This document shows, in pieces, positions 8,183 through 17,504 of a stretch of 64,000 nucleotides of DNA. The first letter of the stretch is position 1, and each line of letters begins with the position of its first letter. A model generated the notes under the pieces. The model saw only the letters and a program-made list of their open reading frames with translations. It searched no databases and was not told the DNA's origin. This stretch comes from Actinobacillus sp. (lineage in GTDB: Bacteria; Pseudomonadota; Gammaproteobacteria; Enterobacterales; Pasteurellaceae), in contig JAHHQX010000001.1 of the NCBI GenBank assembly GCA_020026155.1, positions 1 to 64,000 on the forward strand. Direction: 5' to 3'. Both the position numbers and the translations under genes were made by a program.

Positions 8183-8863
8183 TTATTTTGTTTTGGTGAG
8201 TAATTCTTGAAGAATCAAGTTCGCTGCTTCTTGTTCTGCTTTACGACGACTTGTTCCTTCCGCAATTACGGTTTTATTTAAATGTTTGATTTCGCATTTA
8301 ACCGTAAATATCTGGTTATGGGCTTTACCTGTTGTATTAATAACTTCGTAGCTTGGTAAAGCAAGATGTTTAGCTTGTAAATATTCTTGTAAGCGTGTTT
8401 TGGGATCTTTTTGTTCTTCGCCTGGTTTAATTTCAGCAAGAAGGTCCATATACCAATTTTTTACAACATTGGTCGCCGTTTGTAGATCTTTATCTAAAGA
8501 AATGGCACCAATAATCGCCTCTACAGCATCAGCGAGGATAGAATCACGGCGGAAACCACCACTTTTTAACTCACCAGGACCTAAAACAATATATTCACTC
8601 AAATTAAAACGATGAGCGAGTATTACAAGCGTTTTTTCACGGACGAGGGTAGCACGCATGCGACTAAGTTCACCCTCATTACAATTTGGGAACTGGTTAT
8701 AAAGTGCCTGTGCGATGGTTAAATTTAATATTCCATCGCCAAGAAACTCTAAACGTTCGTTATGTTTCTTAGCGGCACTCCGATGAGTGAGTGCCAGCTT
8801 AAGTAATTGTGGATCTTCAAATTGATATTGGAGACTTTTTTGTAATTTATCGTTATTTTTCAT
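8183..8863 (-). CDS. rnc: Ribonuclease III
   Basis: Double-strand-specific endoribonuclease that processes rRNA precursors and many mRNAs. It is also the host enzyme that matures crRNA:tracrRNA duplexes in many type II CRISPR systems, which matters here because one lies at the right end of the window. I start it at the ATG at 8863, two bases after the lepB stop, giving 226 residues as in E. coli; the longer frame to 8914 lies inside lepB. The signature ERLEFLGDGILNL with catalytic acidic residues is near residue 36. The C-terminal double-stranded RNA-binding domain ends with RKAEQEAANLIL. Confidence 0.97.
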   Translation of the reverse strand: MKNNDKLQKSLQYQFEDPQLLKLALTHRSAAKKHNERLEFLGDGILNLTIAQALYNQFPNCNEGELSRMRATLVREKTLVILAHRFNLSEYIVLGPGELKSGGFRRDSILADAVEAIIGAISLDKDLQTATNVVKNWYMDLLAEIKPGEEQKDPKTRLQEYLQAKHLALPSYEVINTTGKAHNQIFTVKCEIKHLNKTVIAEGTSRRKAEQEAANLILQELLTKTK

Positions 8864-8865
8864 TA

Positions 8866-9897
8866 TTAATAAATGCCCATTAAGAAACGATCTGTACGGA
8901 TACCGGTAGGCCATTCATTCGGTTTTTTCTTTAAACTTAACCAAATAAAAGTTGCTTTCCCGACTAAATTTTGTTCTGGAACAAATCCCCAGAAGCGACT
9001 ATCGTAACTATTGTTACGGTTGTCCCCCATAACGAAGTAATGTTTAGCAGGAACGATCCAGTGTGTTACATAACCTTTTTGATCTGCATAATCATGATAG
9101 TACGGCATTTCATTTGGATTTGGTTGATCCCAAAGAATATCATGAGAAATGTTTTGCATATCTGTTTCATGCACCAAGAGAGGATGCATATCGCTATAAA
9201 TCATTTTACCATCTGGGGTTTGACCAAGAACTTGGTAAAAATCTTTATCTGGAACAGGTTTACTATAGAAAAATTGTTGTACTTCACAATCTTTCGTGCA
9301 AGGTTTTCCATCTTTATTTAAAACAACCATTAAGTGACGATTTTGGCTATCATAGAAAACTTGATCGCCTGGCAAACCAATAATACGTTTAATATAATCT
9401 TGGCTTGGACTATCGGGCGCTTTAAATACGACTACATCACCACGTTGTGGTTCACCCGTTTTAATCAGTGTTTTTCCAAAAATAGGATCACGTACACCAT
9501 AAGCGTATTTTTCTACGAGTAGGAAATCACCAACGCGTAATGTGGGTTTCATTGAACCTGATGGAATTTGGAAGGGTTCAAAGAAAAATGAACGAAAAAT
9601 CCAGATTAAAAATAAAACCCAAAAGAGCGAAGCAAACGTTTCGGTTGGCTCCGCTGCTTTTAAGCGAGCTTGTTGCTCTTCAGGTGTCAATGCAATACCA
9701 TTTGCCTCATCTTCGGCTAATTGTTTTTTAGCACGCGGTAAGACATAAAAACGTTTATAGCACCAAAATGCGCCACAAAAGAAAGTCACGAGCGTCAATA
9801 CAATAGACATACTATTCGCAGCACCCATGGCTTCAAAAATTTTCCAGCCAATAACAGCAGCAATAATTAGCAAAATAAAGGCAATATTTGATTTCAT
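8866..9897 (-). CDS. lepB: Signal peptidase I
   Basis: Inner-membrane serine/lysine protease that removes signal peptides from exported proteins. It has 343 residues. Two N-terminal membrane segments (about 3-25 and 88-102) come first, then box B IPSGSMKPTL with the catalytic Ser115. The catalytic Lys is in DYIKRIIGLPGD, and box E GDNRNNSYDSR follows. The start at 9897 has AAGGA 8 bases upstream. It sits 16 bases after lepA and two bases before rnc, so translation of rnc is probably coupled to it. Confidence 0.98.
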   Translation of the reverse strand: MKSNIAFILLIIAAVIGWKIFEAMGAANSMSIVLTLVTFFCGAFWCYKRFYVLPRAKKQLAEDEANGIALTPEEQQARLKAAEPTETFASLFWVLFLIWIFRSFFFEPFQIPSGSMKPTLRVGDFLLVEKYAYGVRDPIFGKTLIKTGEPQRGDVVVFKAPDSPSQDYIKRIIGLPGDQVFYDSQNRHLMVVLNKDGKPCTKDCEVQQFFYSKPVPDKDFYQVLGQTPDGKMIYSDMHPLLVHETDMQNISHDILWDQPNPNEMPYYHDYADQKGYVTHWIVPAKHYFVMGDNRNNSYDSRFWGFVPEQNLVGKATFIWLSLKKKPNEWPTGIRTDRFLMGIY

Positions 9898-9913
9898 TGA
9901 AAATCCTTATGAA

Positions 9914-11707
9914 TTAATCTTTACCCACATGAAGAATAGCTAAAAACGCATCTTGTGGAACTTCAACGTTACCTAAAGATTTCATTCGTTTTTTACCTTC
10001 TTTTTGTTTTTGTAGTAGTTTTTTCTTACGGCTTACGTCACCACCATAACATTTAGCCAACACGTTTTTACGTAATTGTTTAACGGTTGAACGTGCAATA
10101 ATATGATTACCGATTGCCGCTTGAATTGCGATATCAAATTGTTGACGTGGAATAAGTTCTTTCATTTTTTCCACTAATTCACGTCCACGATAGGCCGCAT
10201 TATCTTTATGTACGATCAATGCGAGTGCATCGACACGATCGCCATTGATCATGATGTCCACACGAACCATATCCGCCGCTTGGAATTTTTTAAAGTTATA
10301 ATCCAAAGATGCGTATCCTCGAGAGGTAGATTTCAAGCGGTCAAAGAAATCAAGCACCACTTCACCCATCGGGATTTCATAAGTTAATGCAACTTGGTTA
10401 CCATGGTATACCATATTGGTCTGAACACCGCGTTTTTCAACACAAAGGGTAATAACATTTCCTAAATATTCTTGCGGAACCAAAATATTACATTCCGCAA
10501 TAGGTTCACGGATTTGCGCGATATTATTTAACGGCGGTAGTTTTGACGGACTATCTACATAGACAACATCACCGTTAGTTTGTTCCACTTCATACACTAC
10601 AGTTGGTGCAGTTGTAATCAAATCAAGATCATATTCGCGTTCTAAACGTTCTTGAATGATTTCCATGTGAAGTAAACCTAAGAAACCACAACGGAAACCA
10701 AAACCAAGCGCAGTAGAGGTTTCTGGTTCATAGAAGAGGGATGCATCGTTAAGGCTTAATTTACCTAACGCATCACGGAAAGCTTCGTAATCATCAGAGC
10801 TGATAGGGAATAATCCTGCATATACTTGTGGTTTTACTTTTTGGAAACCAGGTAAAACGTGTTCCGCTGGATTGCTTGCAAGTGTGAGGGTATCGCCAAC
10901 GGGTGCGCCAAGGATATCTTTGATAGCACATACAACCCAACCTACTTCGCCTGTTTTTAATTCAGTCGTATCCACTTGTTTTGGTGTAAAAATACCAAGA
11001 CGATCAACGTTATAAGTTTGTCCTGTAGACATCACCTTAATTTTATCGCCTTTTTTCAATACACCGTTCTTAACACGAACCAAAGATACAACACCAAGAT
11101 AGTTATCGAACCAAGAGTCGATAATAAGGGCTTGAAGTGGCGCATCTGGATCACCTTCAGGTGCTGGAATTTTATGAACAATATCTTCTAATACAGCATC
11201 AATTCCCACCCCTGTTTTTGCAGAACAGCGCACAGCATCCATGGCATCAATGCCCACGATGTCTTCAATTTCTTCAGCAACGCGTTCTGGTTCGGCAGCT
11301 GGTAAGTCAATTTTATTTAAAACTGGTACGACTTCTAGATTCATGCCAATTGCGGTATAGCAGTTAGCTAAGGTTTGCGCTTCAACACCTTGTCCTGCAT
11401 CAACCACAAGTAATGCCCCTTCGCAGGCAGCGAGTGAACGTGATACTTCATAAGAAAAGTCTACGTGTCCCGGAGTATCGATAAAGTTTAATTGATAGGT
11501 TTCACCGTCTTTTGCTGTGTAGTTTAACGTTACACTTTGTGCTTTGATGGTAATACCACGCTCACGTTCTAGATCCATTGAGTCTAAAACTTGCGCTTCC
11601 ATCTCGCGATCTGAAAGACCGCCACAAGTCTGGATAAGACGATCGGAAAGTGTCGATTTCCCATGGTCAATATGAGCAATAATAGAAAAATTACGAATGT
11701 TCTTCAT
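9914..11707 (-). CDS. lepA: Elongation factor 4 (LepA), back-translocating ribosomal GTPase
   Basis: GTPase that binds ribosomes and helps initiation and 30S assembly under stress. I start it at the ATG at 11707 because the family begins MKNIRNFSIIAHIDHGKST, giving 597 residues; in-frame starts at 11716 and 11776 would add a tail not seen in relatives. GTPase motifs AHIDHGKST, DTPGHVDFSYE and NKIDLP are intact, and the LepA-specific C-terminal domain ends KKLLQKQKEGKKRMK...AFLAILHVGKD. It is first in the minus-strand lepA-lepB-rnc-era operon and is divergent from ybbN. Confidence 0.97.
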   Translation of the reverse strand: MKNIRNFSIIAHIDHGKSTLSDRLIQTCGGLSDREMEAQVLDSMDLERERGITIKAQSVTLNYTAKDGETYQLNFIDTPGHVDFSYEVSRSLAACEGALLVVDAGQGVEAQTLANCYTAIGMNLEVVPVLNKIDLPAAEPERVAEEIEDIVGIDAMDAVRCSAKTGVGIDAVLEDIVHKIPAPEGDPDAPLQALIIDSWFDNYLGVVSLVRVKNGVLKKGDKIKVMSTGQTYNVDRLGIFTPKQVDTTELKTGEVGWVVCAIKDILGAPVGDTLTLASNPAEHVLPGFQKVKPQVYAGLFPISSDDYEAFRDALGKLSLNDASLFYEPETSTALGFGFRCGFLGLLHMEIIQERLEREYDLDLITTAPTVVYEVEQTNGDVVYVDSPSKLPPLNNIAQIREPIAECNILVPQEYLGNVITLCVEKRGVQTNMVYHGNQVALTYEIPMGEVVLDFFDRLKSTSRGYASLDYNFKKFQAADMVRVDIMINGDRVDALALIVHKDNAAYRGRELVEKMKELIPRQQFDIAIQAAIGNHIIARSTVKQLRKNVLAKCYGGDVSRKKKLLQKQKEGKKRMKSLGNVEVPQDAFLAILHVGKD

Positions 11708-11797
11708 TGAGTTCATAGTTATTGTGTTTGTGTCAAGTAATAAAATAAGTAAAAAACCGATTGTACCTGAAACCAACGCGTTAGGCTATGATTTTCC

Positions 11798-11822
11798 CAC
11801 GCCAACATTTTCGGAAAAATTT
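11798..11822 (-). repeat. Dispersed intergenic element, copy A
   Basis: CACGCCAACATTTTCGGAAA followed by AATTT matches the family consensus (core GGCGTG read on the minus strand, then the A/T tract). It lies between the divergent lepA and ybbN starts. Confidence 0.5.
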
Positions 11823-11977
11823 ATGCAAAATCAGGAGGAGAAAATAATTGCTTTGCGATGAGAAGGGGAGAGCGATGAGGAAATCACCGATATTTTTTTA
11901 TACGGTGAGAAAGCGTATTCTAAAGTAAGAAAATTCGCTACAATGGCGATATAAATATTTACTAGAGGACGGAGATT

Positions 11978-12829
11978 ATGCAATCCCAATTTATTGAAAT
12001 TACAGAACAAAATATTTCTCAGGTACTACAAAGCTCTCAGCAAATTCCTGTTGTATTAAATTTCTATGCGCCAAGCATGCCAGAAACGGTTGCTTTTTTA
12101 GATAAGCTAAAAAAAATTGAAAATCAATATGCTGGACAGTTTATTCTGGCGGCCGTTAACTGTGAAACGCAACAACGCTTAGCAGCTCAATTCCAACTTC
12201 AAACTTTACCGACCACTTATCTTTTCAAAGCAGGTAAACCGATTGATGCAATTCAGGGACCGCTAGACGATGCACAGCTTATGCAACATTTAAAGGCGAT
12301 TTTACCAAGTGAAGATGAGCTAAAATTTCAACAAGCGCTAGAATATATTGAAAAAGGAGATCTCGCCCAAGCCCTCCCACTTTTGAAGGAAGCATGGCAA
12401 CTAAGTGATAAGAAAAATCCAGAAATTGCGTTTATTTATGCTGAAACGTATTTAACGTTAAAACGTGCTGAAGCTGCATTAGAAATCTTAGATCAAGTAA
12501 AATTAGAAGATCGTAATGCTCAGTGGCAAGAAATTCATGCTCAGGCAGAACTTTTACTCAAAGCTGCCGATACACCAGAAATTCAGCAACTTCAAGCTGA
12601 ATACACAAAAGATCATCAACCTGCTACCGCTTTAAAACTTGCGATTGCTTTACATCAGGTGGGTAAGAGTGAAGATGCCTTAGCGTTATTATTTAGTATT
12701 TTGCAACAAGACTTACAGGCAGAAAATGGCGAAGTAAAAAAAGAATTCTTAGAAATACTAACCGCATTGGGAAATGGGGATGCGATTACCAGCCAATATC
12801 GCCGTAAATTGTATTCCCTACTTTATTAA
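11978..12829 (+). CDS. ybbN: Co-chaperone/thioredoxin-like protein YbbN (CnoX)
   Basis: In E. coli this protein is a holdase-type chaperone that protects substrates from chlorine oxidation and hands them to GroEL and DnaK. The 283-residue protein has an N-terminal thioredoxin fold (about 1-105) and a C-terminal helical TPR-like region. The thioredoxin active site is replaced: where CGPC is expected the sequence reads APSMPET, with no cysteine pair, so it cannot be a normal oxidoreductase. The start has a good GGACGGAG site. It lies 62 bases ahead of trxB on the same strand. Confidence 0.9.
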   Translation: MQSQFIEITEQNISQVLQSSQQIPVVLNFYAPSMPETVAFLDKLKKIENQYAGQFILAAVNCETQQRLAAQFQLQTLPTTYLFKAGKPIDAIQGPLDDAQLMQHLKAILPSEDELKFQQALEYIEKGDLAQALPLLKEAWQLSDKKNPEIAFIYAETYLTLKRAEAALEILDQVKLEDRNAQWQEIHAQAELLLKAADTPEIQQLQAEYTKDHQPATALKLAIALHQVGKSEDALALLFSILQQDLQAENGEVKKEFLEILTALGNGDAITSQYRRKLYSLLY

Positions 12830-12891
12830 TCAATTATTTTGTATAAAATGAGAGAAAAAGTACCTCTTAGTTAATAGATGGAAGGTTTATT

Positions 12892-13839
12892 ATGAATACA
12901 AAACATTGTCAATTATTGATCCTTGGATCGGGTCCTGCGGGTTATACAGCTGCAATCTATGCGGCGCGTGCAAATCTACATCCTGTTATGGTGACAGGGA
13001 TGCAACAGGGCGGTCAATTGACGACAACAGATGAGATTGAGAACTGGCCAGGTGATTTTGAAAAAACAACTGGTCAAGGATTAATGGAACGTATGTTAAA
13101 ACATGCGGAAAAATTTGATACAGAAATTATTTTTGATCAAATTAAATCTGTCGATTTTTCTTCGCGCCCATTTAAACTATTTGGTGAAATGCAAAACTTT
13201 ACTTGCGATGCGTTGATTATCGCAACGGGTGCTTCTGCTCGCTATCTTGGTTTAGAAAGTGAAGAAAAATATAAAGGTCGTGGGGTGTCTGCTTGTGCGA
13301 CTTGCGATGGTTTCTTTTATCGTAATAAACCGGTTGCTGTTATTGGTGGTGGGAATAGTGCAGTGGAGGAAGCGCTTTATCTTGCAAATATTGCCAGCGT
13401 AGTCCATTTAGTGCATCGTCGACATGAGTTCCGTAGTGAAAAAATCCTGCTTAATCGCTTGGATCAAAAGGTGAGCGAAGGAAAAATTGTGATTCATACA
13501 CCATATACATTACAGGAAGTCTTGGGTGATGATATGGGAGTGACGGGTATTCGTATCAAAAATATGGAAAACGATACCCAAGAAGAAATCCAAGTTGATG
13601 GTCTTTTTGTAGCGATCGGTCATACGCCAAATACGTCAATTTTTGATGGACAATTAGAACTAAATAATGGATATATTGTCGTAAAATCTGGTTTAGATGG
13701 AGATGCCACTGCCACTTCAGTAGAAGGTATTTTTGCTGCTGGAGATGTTATGGATCATGTTTATCGTCAAGCAATTACGTCTGCAGGAACAGGTTGTATG
13801 GCTGCTCTTGATGCAGAACGTTTCTTAGATAAATTATAA
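12892..13839 (+). CDS. trxB: Thioredoxin reductase
   Basis: FAD enzyme that reduces thioredoxin with NADPH in the cytoplasm. It has 315 residues, the usual length. The FAD-binding GSGPAGYTAAIYAARA is at 13-28, the redox-active CATCDGFF has cysteines at 135 and 138, and the NADPH-binding GGGNSAVEEALYL follows near 152. The C-terminal FAD motif GIFAAGDVMD is present. It is followed by a terminator hairpin and then cydDC; the trxB-cydDC neighbourhood is also seen in E. coli. Confidence 0.98.
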   Translation: MNTKHCQLLILGSGPAGYTAAIYAARANLHPVMVTGMQQGGQLTTTDEIENWPGDFEKTTGQGLMERMLKHAEKFDTEIIFDQIKSVDFSSRPFKLFGEMQNFTCDALIIATGASARYLGLESEEKYKGRGVSACATCDGFFYRNKPVAVIGGGNSAVEEALYLANIASVVHLVHRRHEFRSEKILLNRLDQKVSEGKIVIHTPYTLQEVLGDDMGVTGIRIKNMENDTQEEIQVDGLFVAIGHTPNTSIFDGQLELNNGYIVVKSGLDGDATATSVEGIFAAGDVMDHVYRQAITSAGTGCMAALDAERFLDKL

Positions 13840-13850
13840 TTTTTAAAAAT

Positions 13851-13875
13851 GGAGGGCGATTATTGCCCTCTTTCT
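13851..13875 (+). terminator. Terminator after trxB
   Basis: Stem GAGGGC/GCCCTC with a seven-base loop, then TTTCTTT. It lies just before cydD, so cydDC is expected to have its own promoter or to depend on read-through. Confidence 0.7.
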
Positions 13876-13893
13876 TTGTACTTTTTTTATTTA

Positions 13894-15681
13894 ATGATTA
13901 TGGAAAAGACACGTCAACGTTACTTACAAAAATGGCTGACTGAACAAAAAGCACCAGTCAAGAAATGGTTAAGTATTAATGTATTACTCGCAAGTTTGTC
14001 TTCACTCATTTTGGTTGGACAAACCTATTGCTTTGCAATGATATTGCAGGCGCTAATTATCAAACATCAAGATCGCCAACAATTGGGGGCGTATTTTATT
14101 GGTATTGTGCTAGGATTTGTTATTCGTGCCATTATTCTTTATTGGCGTGAACGTATCGGATTTCGTTGTGGGCGAGAAGTTCGAAATCATATTCGGCAAC
14201 AAATTTTTAATAAAATTGCCGCAGTTGGACCGGCGACAATCAATAATAAGCCCGCGGGAAGTTGGGCAACGATTATGTTGGAGCAGGTGGAAAATTTACA
14301 TAATTTTTATGCCCGCTATTTACCGCAACAAAGTTTATCGGCCATTGTTCCCGTGATTATCATTATCGCGGTTTTCCCATTTAACTGGGCAGCCGCCTTG
14401 ATTTTAATTCTTACTGCACCATTAATCCCACTTTTTATGATTTTAGTTGGGATGGCTGCAGCAGAAAGTAGCCAACAGAATATGGATGTATTGGCAAAAT
14501 TGAGTGCGCAGTTTTTGGATCGTCTTCGCGGTTTAGAAACCTTACGCTTATTCAATAAAACCGCAGAACAAACAGAGCATATTGAAGAGAGTACGGAAGA
14601 TTTCCGTGAAACCACCATGGACGTATTGAAAAAAGCATTTCTTTCTTCTGCAGTTCTAGAATTTTTCACGTCTATCTCTATCGCTTTGATGGCAGTTTAT
14701 TTCGGATTTAGCTATCTTGGTCAAATTGGATTTGGAAGTTACGGTGCAGCCGTAAGTTTATTTGCTGGCTTCTTCTGTTTAACCTTAGCGCCAGAGTTCT
14801 ATCAGCCTTTACGTGATCTTGGCACTTATTATCACGATCGTGCAGCGGGAATTGGGGCAGCAGATGTTATTGTCGATTTCTTGGAAGCAGATTATGTCAC
14901 TGCTCAAAACCCTGACGCTACCAAAATCGATAAAAATTTTGCAGAAAAATTACATGCAGGATTATCAATTTACGCTCATGATTTAGTGGTTCTCTCTCCA
15001 GCGGGTAAACCATTAACGCAGCCACTTAATTTTGAATTACCAGCGCATTCACTTACAGCATTAGTAGGACAAAGTGGGGCAGGTAAAACATCGCTAGTGA
15101 ATGTACTCTTGGGTTTCTTAGCTTATGAAGGCAGCCTAAAAATCAATGGTAAAGAATTGCGTGACTTAGACTTAGCTGATTGGCGCAGTTTTATTGCGTG
15201 GGTAGGTCAAAATCCTGTATTACTACAAGGGACCTTACGCGAGAATTTATTATTAGGTAATGAACATGTATCGGAAAGTGAGCTTCATACTGCGCTTGAA
15301 CAAGCCCAAGCACTAGAGTTTACCGAACAAATTGGGCTTGATACGGAAATCAACGAACATGGGGTAGGGCTTTCTGTCGGGCAGGCGCAACGCCTTGCTA
15401 TTGCTCGTGCTTTATTACGTCACGGGAACTTAATTTTACTTGATGAACCCACCGCAAGCCTAGATGCTCGCTCGGAAACACTTGTTTTAAATGCATTAGA
15501 AAAAATGAGTCGCGAACAAACAACATTAATGATTACGCACCGTATTGAAGACCTCAAACAATGCGATAACATTTTAGTGATGAAAGAGGGACAAATTGTT
15601 CAACAAGGGCGCTTTGAAGAACTAGAACATACTGGCTTCTTTGCTGAGCTTTTAGCACAACGACAACAGGATATTCAATAA
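13894..15681 (+). CDS. cydD: ABC exporter subunit CydD (cysteine/glutathione export, cytochrome bd assembly)
   Basis: Half of the heterodimeric CydDC exporter in the inner membrane. CydDC is needed for assembly of cytochrome bd oxidase and for periplasmic thiol or heme balance. About 595 residues from the ATG at 13894 (another in-frame ATG is at 13900); a longer frame to 13849 would overlap the trxB terminator. Six membrane segments in the N-terminal half are followed by the ATPase domain: Walker A GQSGAGKTS, signature LSVGQAQRLAIARALL, Walker B LILLDEPTASLD and the H-loop MITHR. The stop overlaps the cydC start by one base. Confidence 0.96.
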   Translation: MIMEKTRQRYLQKWLTEQKAPVKKWLSINVLLASLSSLILVGQTYCFAMILQALIIKHQDRQQLGAYFIGIVLGFVIRAIILYWRERIGFRCGREVRNHIRQQIFNKIAAVGPATINNKPAGSWATIMLEQVENLHNFYARYLPQQSLSAIVPVIIIIAVFPFNWAAALILILTAPLIPLFMILVGMAAAESSQQNMDVLAKLSAQFLDRLRGLETLRLFNKTAEQTEHIEESTEDFRETTMDVLKKAFLSSAVLEFFTSISIALMAVYFGFSYLGQIGFGSYGAAVSLFAGFFCLTLAPEFYQPLRDLGTYYHDRAAGIGAADVIVDFLEADYVTAQNPDATKIDKNFAEKLHAGLSIYAHDLVVLSPAGKPLTQPLNFELPAHSLTALVGQSGAGKTSLVNVLLGFLAYEGSLKINGKELRDLDLADWRSFIAWVGQNPVLLQGTLRENLLLGNEHVSESELHTALEQAQALEFTEQIGLDTEINEHGVGLSVGQAQRLAIARALLRHGNLILLDEPTASLDARSETLVLNALEKMSREQTTLMITHRIEDLKQCDNILVMKEGQIVQQGRFEELEHTGFFAELLAQRQQDIQ

Positions 15682-17429
15682 TGCGAACTTTATTGCCTTT
15701 TATACGTTTATTTAAATATGCGAAATGGCCACTTTTTGCTGGCATTATCTTAATGATCTTAGGGCTCGCTTCAAGCGTTGGCTTATTAACCGTATCTGGT
15801 TGGTTTTTAGCTGCAACAGCGATTGCGGGTGCGGGAAGTTTATTTAACTTCTTCTATCCCTCTGCAACTGTACGTGGGTTAGCGATCGGTCGTACAGTAG
15901 CTCGCTATGTTGAAAAAATCGTGACGCATGATGCAACTTTTCGTATTTTAGCAAAATTGCGCGTACAAGTTTTTCGTAAGATTATTCCATTAAGCCCTGC
16001 AGTGTTAGATCGCTATCGCCATAGTGATTTATTAAACCGCTTAGTGGCAGATGTGGATACATTAGATAATTTGTATTTGCGCGTGATTGCACCTTTTATT
16101 ACGGCTATTGTCATGATCGGAATTTTAACGTTTTCGTTAAGCCTTTTTGATGGACAACTTGCCTTAATTATCGGGATTACGCTTTTAGCATTACTTCTTA
16201 TTATTCCTACTATTTTTTATCAACTAGGTAAAAAATTTGGGGAAGATTTAACAGAAGAACGTGCTCAATATCGCACTCAATTTGTTGAGTTTATTCAAGC
16301 TCAGGCAGAACTTTTATTATTCAATGCAGGTAAACATTGTCGTAAAAATATGGCGGAAACGGAAGAGAAATGGCAAGCTTTTCAGCAAAAAGAGGCCAAT
16401 TTATCTGGACTTTCAACCGCATTGGTGATGTTTGCTAATGGGATGTTATTAGCGGTGGTATTATGGATTGCGGCGAAGACAGATTTTGCGGTTCATCTTG
16501 CCCCAGATAATCGCTTTTATCAGGCTTCTGTCATTGCGCTCTTTGCGTTTGCTGCGTTAGCAAGTTTTGAAATTTTAATGCCATTAGGCGCGGCTTTTTT
16601 ACATATTGGCCAAATTGTTGCCTCGGCAAAACGGATTAATGAACTCACTGAACAACAACCGTTGGTGGTTTTTGATGGTGATAAGGTATTGAGTTTGCCA
16701 ACTAAAGCACCTCTATTACAAATTGAGAATGTGAGTTTCCATTATCCAAGTCGAAAAGATTTTGCTTTGCAAAATATTCAATTAACCTTTGAACAGGGCA
16801 AAAAAATTGCCATTTTAGGGAAAACGGGAAGTGGTAAGTCATCATTGCTTCAGCTTCTTGTGCGTAATTATAATCCAGAAAGTGGCAAAATCTTATTGGG
16901 AGGCGCACCCATTCAGGATTATACGCAAGATAGTTTGCGCGCGACATTTTGTTTCTTGACCCAACGCGTCCATGTTTTTAGTGACACTTTGCGTAACAAT
17001 TTACAAATTGCTAGCCAGACAGAAATTTCTGATGAAAAGATGCAAGCAGTTTTATTAAAAGTCGGATTGGATAAACTGGTGGCACAAGAGGAAGGGCTAG
17101 ATATTTGGCTAGGTGAAGGTGGGCGTCCACTCTCTGGCGGGGAACAACGTCGATTAGGTTTGGCACGTATTTTACTTAATGATGCGCCAATTTTACTCTT
17201 AGATGAGCCGACTGAAGGTTTAGATCGTGAAACTGAACGTCATATTTTGTCATTAGTTTTTGAACATTGCCAAGATAAGACATTGATCATGGTGACACAT
17301 CGATTGACAGATATTGAACAATTTGATCAAATTTGTGTGATGGATAACGCCAAAGTCATGGAATGCGGTAGCTTTGATGAGCTTTATCAACAAAGTGGGT
17401 ATTTTAGACAATTACTTGATAGAATTTAG
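15681..17429 (+). CDS. cydC: ABC exporter subunit CydC (cysteine/glutathione export, cytochrome bd assembly)
   Basis: Second half of the CydDC exporter. The 582-residue protein has an N-terminal six-helix membrane domain and a complete ATPase domain. That domain shows Walker A GKTGSGKSS, signature LSGGEQRRLGLARILL, Walker B ILLLDEPTEGLD and H-loop MVTHR. The ATG overlaps the cydD stop (TAATG), so the two subunits are translationally coupled. A strong terminator follows. Confidence 0.97.
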   Translation: MRTLLPFIRLFKYAKWPLFAGIILMILGLASSVGLLTVSGWFLAATAIAGAGSLFNFFYPSATVRGLAIGRTVARYVEKIVTHDATFRILAKLRVQVFRKIIPLSPAVLDRYRHSDLLNRLVADVDTLDNLYLRVIAPFITAIVMIGILTFSLSLFDGQLALIIGITLLALLLIIPTIFYQLGKKFGEDLTEERAQYRTQFVEFIQAQAELLLFNAGKHCRKNMAETEEKWQAFQQKEANLSGLSTALVMFANGMLLAVVLWIAAKTDFAVHLAPDNRFYQASVIALFAFAALASFEILMPLGAAFLHIGQIVASAKRINELTEQQPLVVFDGDKVLSLPTKAPLLQIENVSFHYPSRKDFALQNIQLTFEQGKKIAILGKTGSGKSSLLQLLVRNYNPESGKILLGGAPIQDYTQDSLRATFCFLTQRVHVFSDTLRNNLQIASQTEISDEKMQAVLLKVGLDKLVAQEEGLDIWLGEGGRPLSGGEQRRLGLARILLNDAPILLLDEPTEGLDRETERHILSLVFEHCQDKTLIMVTHRLTDIEQFDQICVMDNAKVMECGSFDELYQQSGYFRQLLDRI

Positions 17430-17434
17430 GAAAA

Positions 17435-17468
17435 TAAAAATAACTGGGCACAAACCCAGTTATTTTTT
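17435..17468. terminator. Terminator after cydC, possibly bidirectional
   Basis: Stem AATAACTGGG/CCCAGTTATT with a six-base loop and a run of seven T on the plus strand. The patatin-like gene ends at 17505 on the other strand and could use it too. Confidence 0.85.
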
Positions 17469-17470
17469 TG

Positions 17471-17497
17471 CATAAATTTTTCTGAAAATGGGGGCGT
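17471..17497 (+). repeat. Dispersed intergenic element, copy B
   Basis: CATAAATTTTTCTGAAAATG then GGGGCGT fits the family consensus. It sits between the convergent cydC and patatin-like genes. Confidence 0.55.
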
Positions 17498-17504
17498 AAT
17501 TGGA

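Noticed and set aside
13849..13893. N-terminal extension of cydD
   Set aside because: It would be translated from the trxB terminator hairpin; the ATG at 13894 is a better start.
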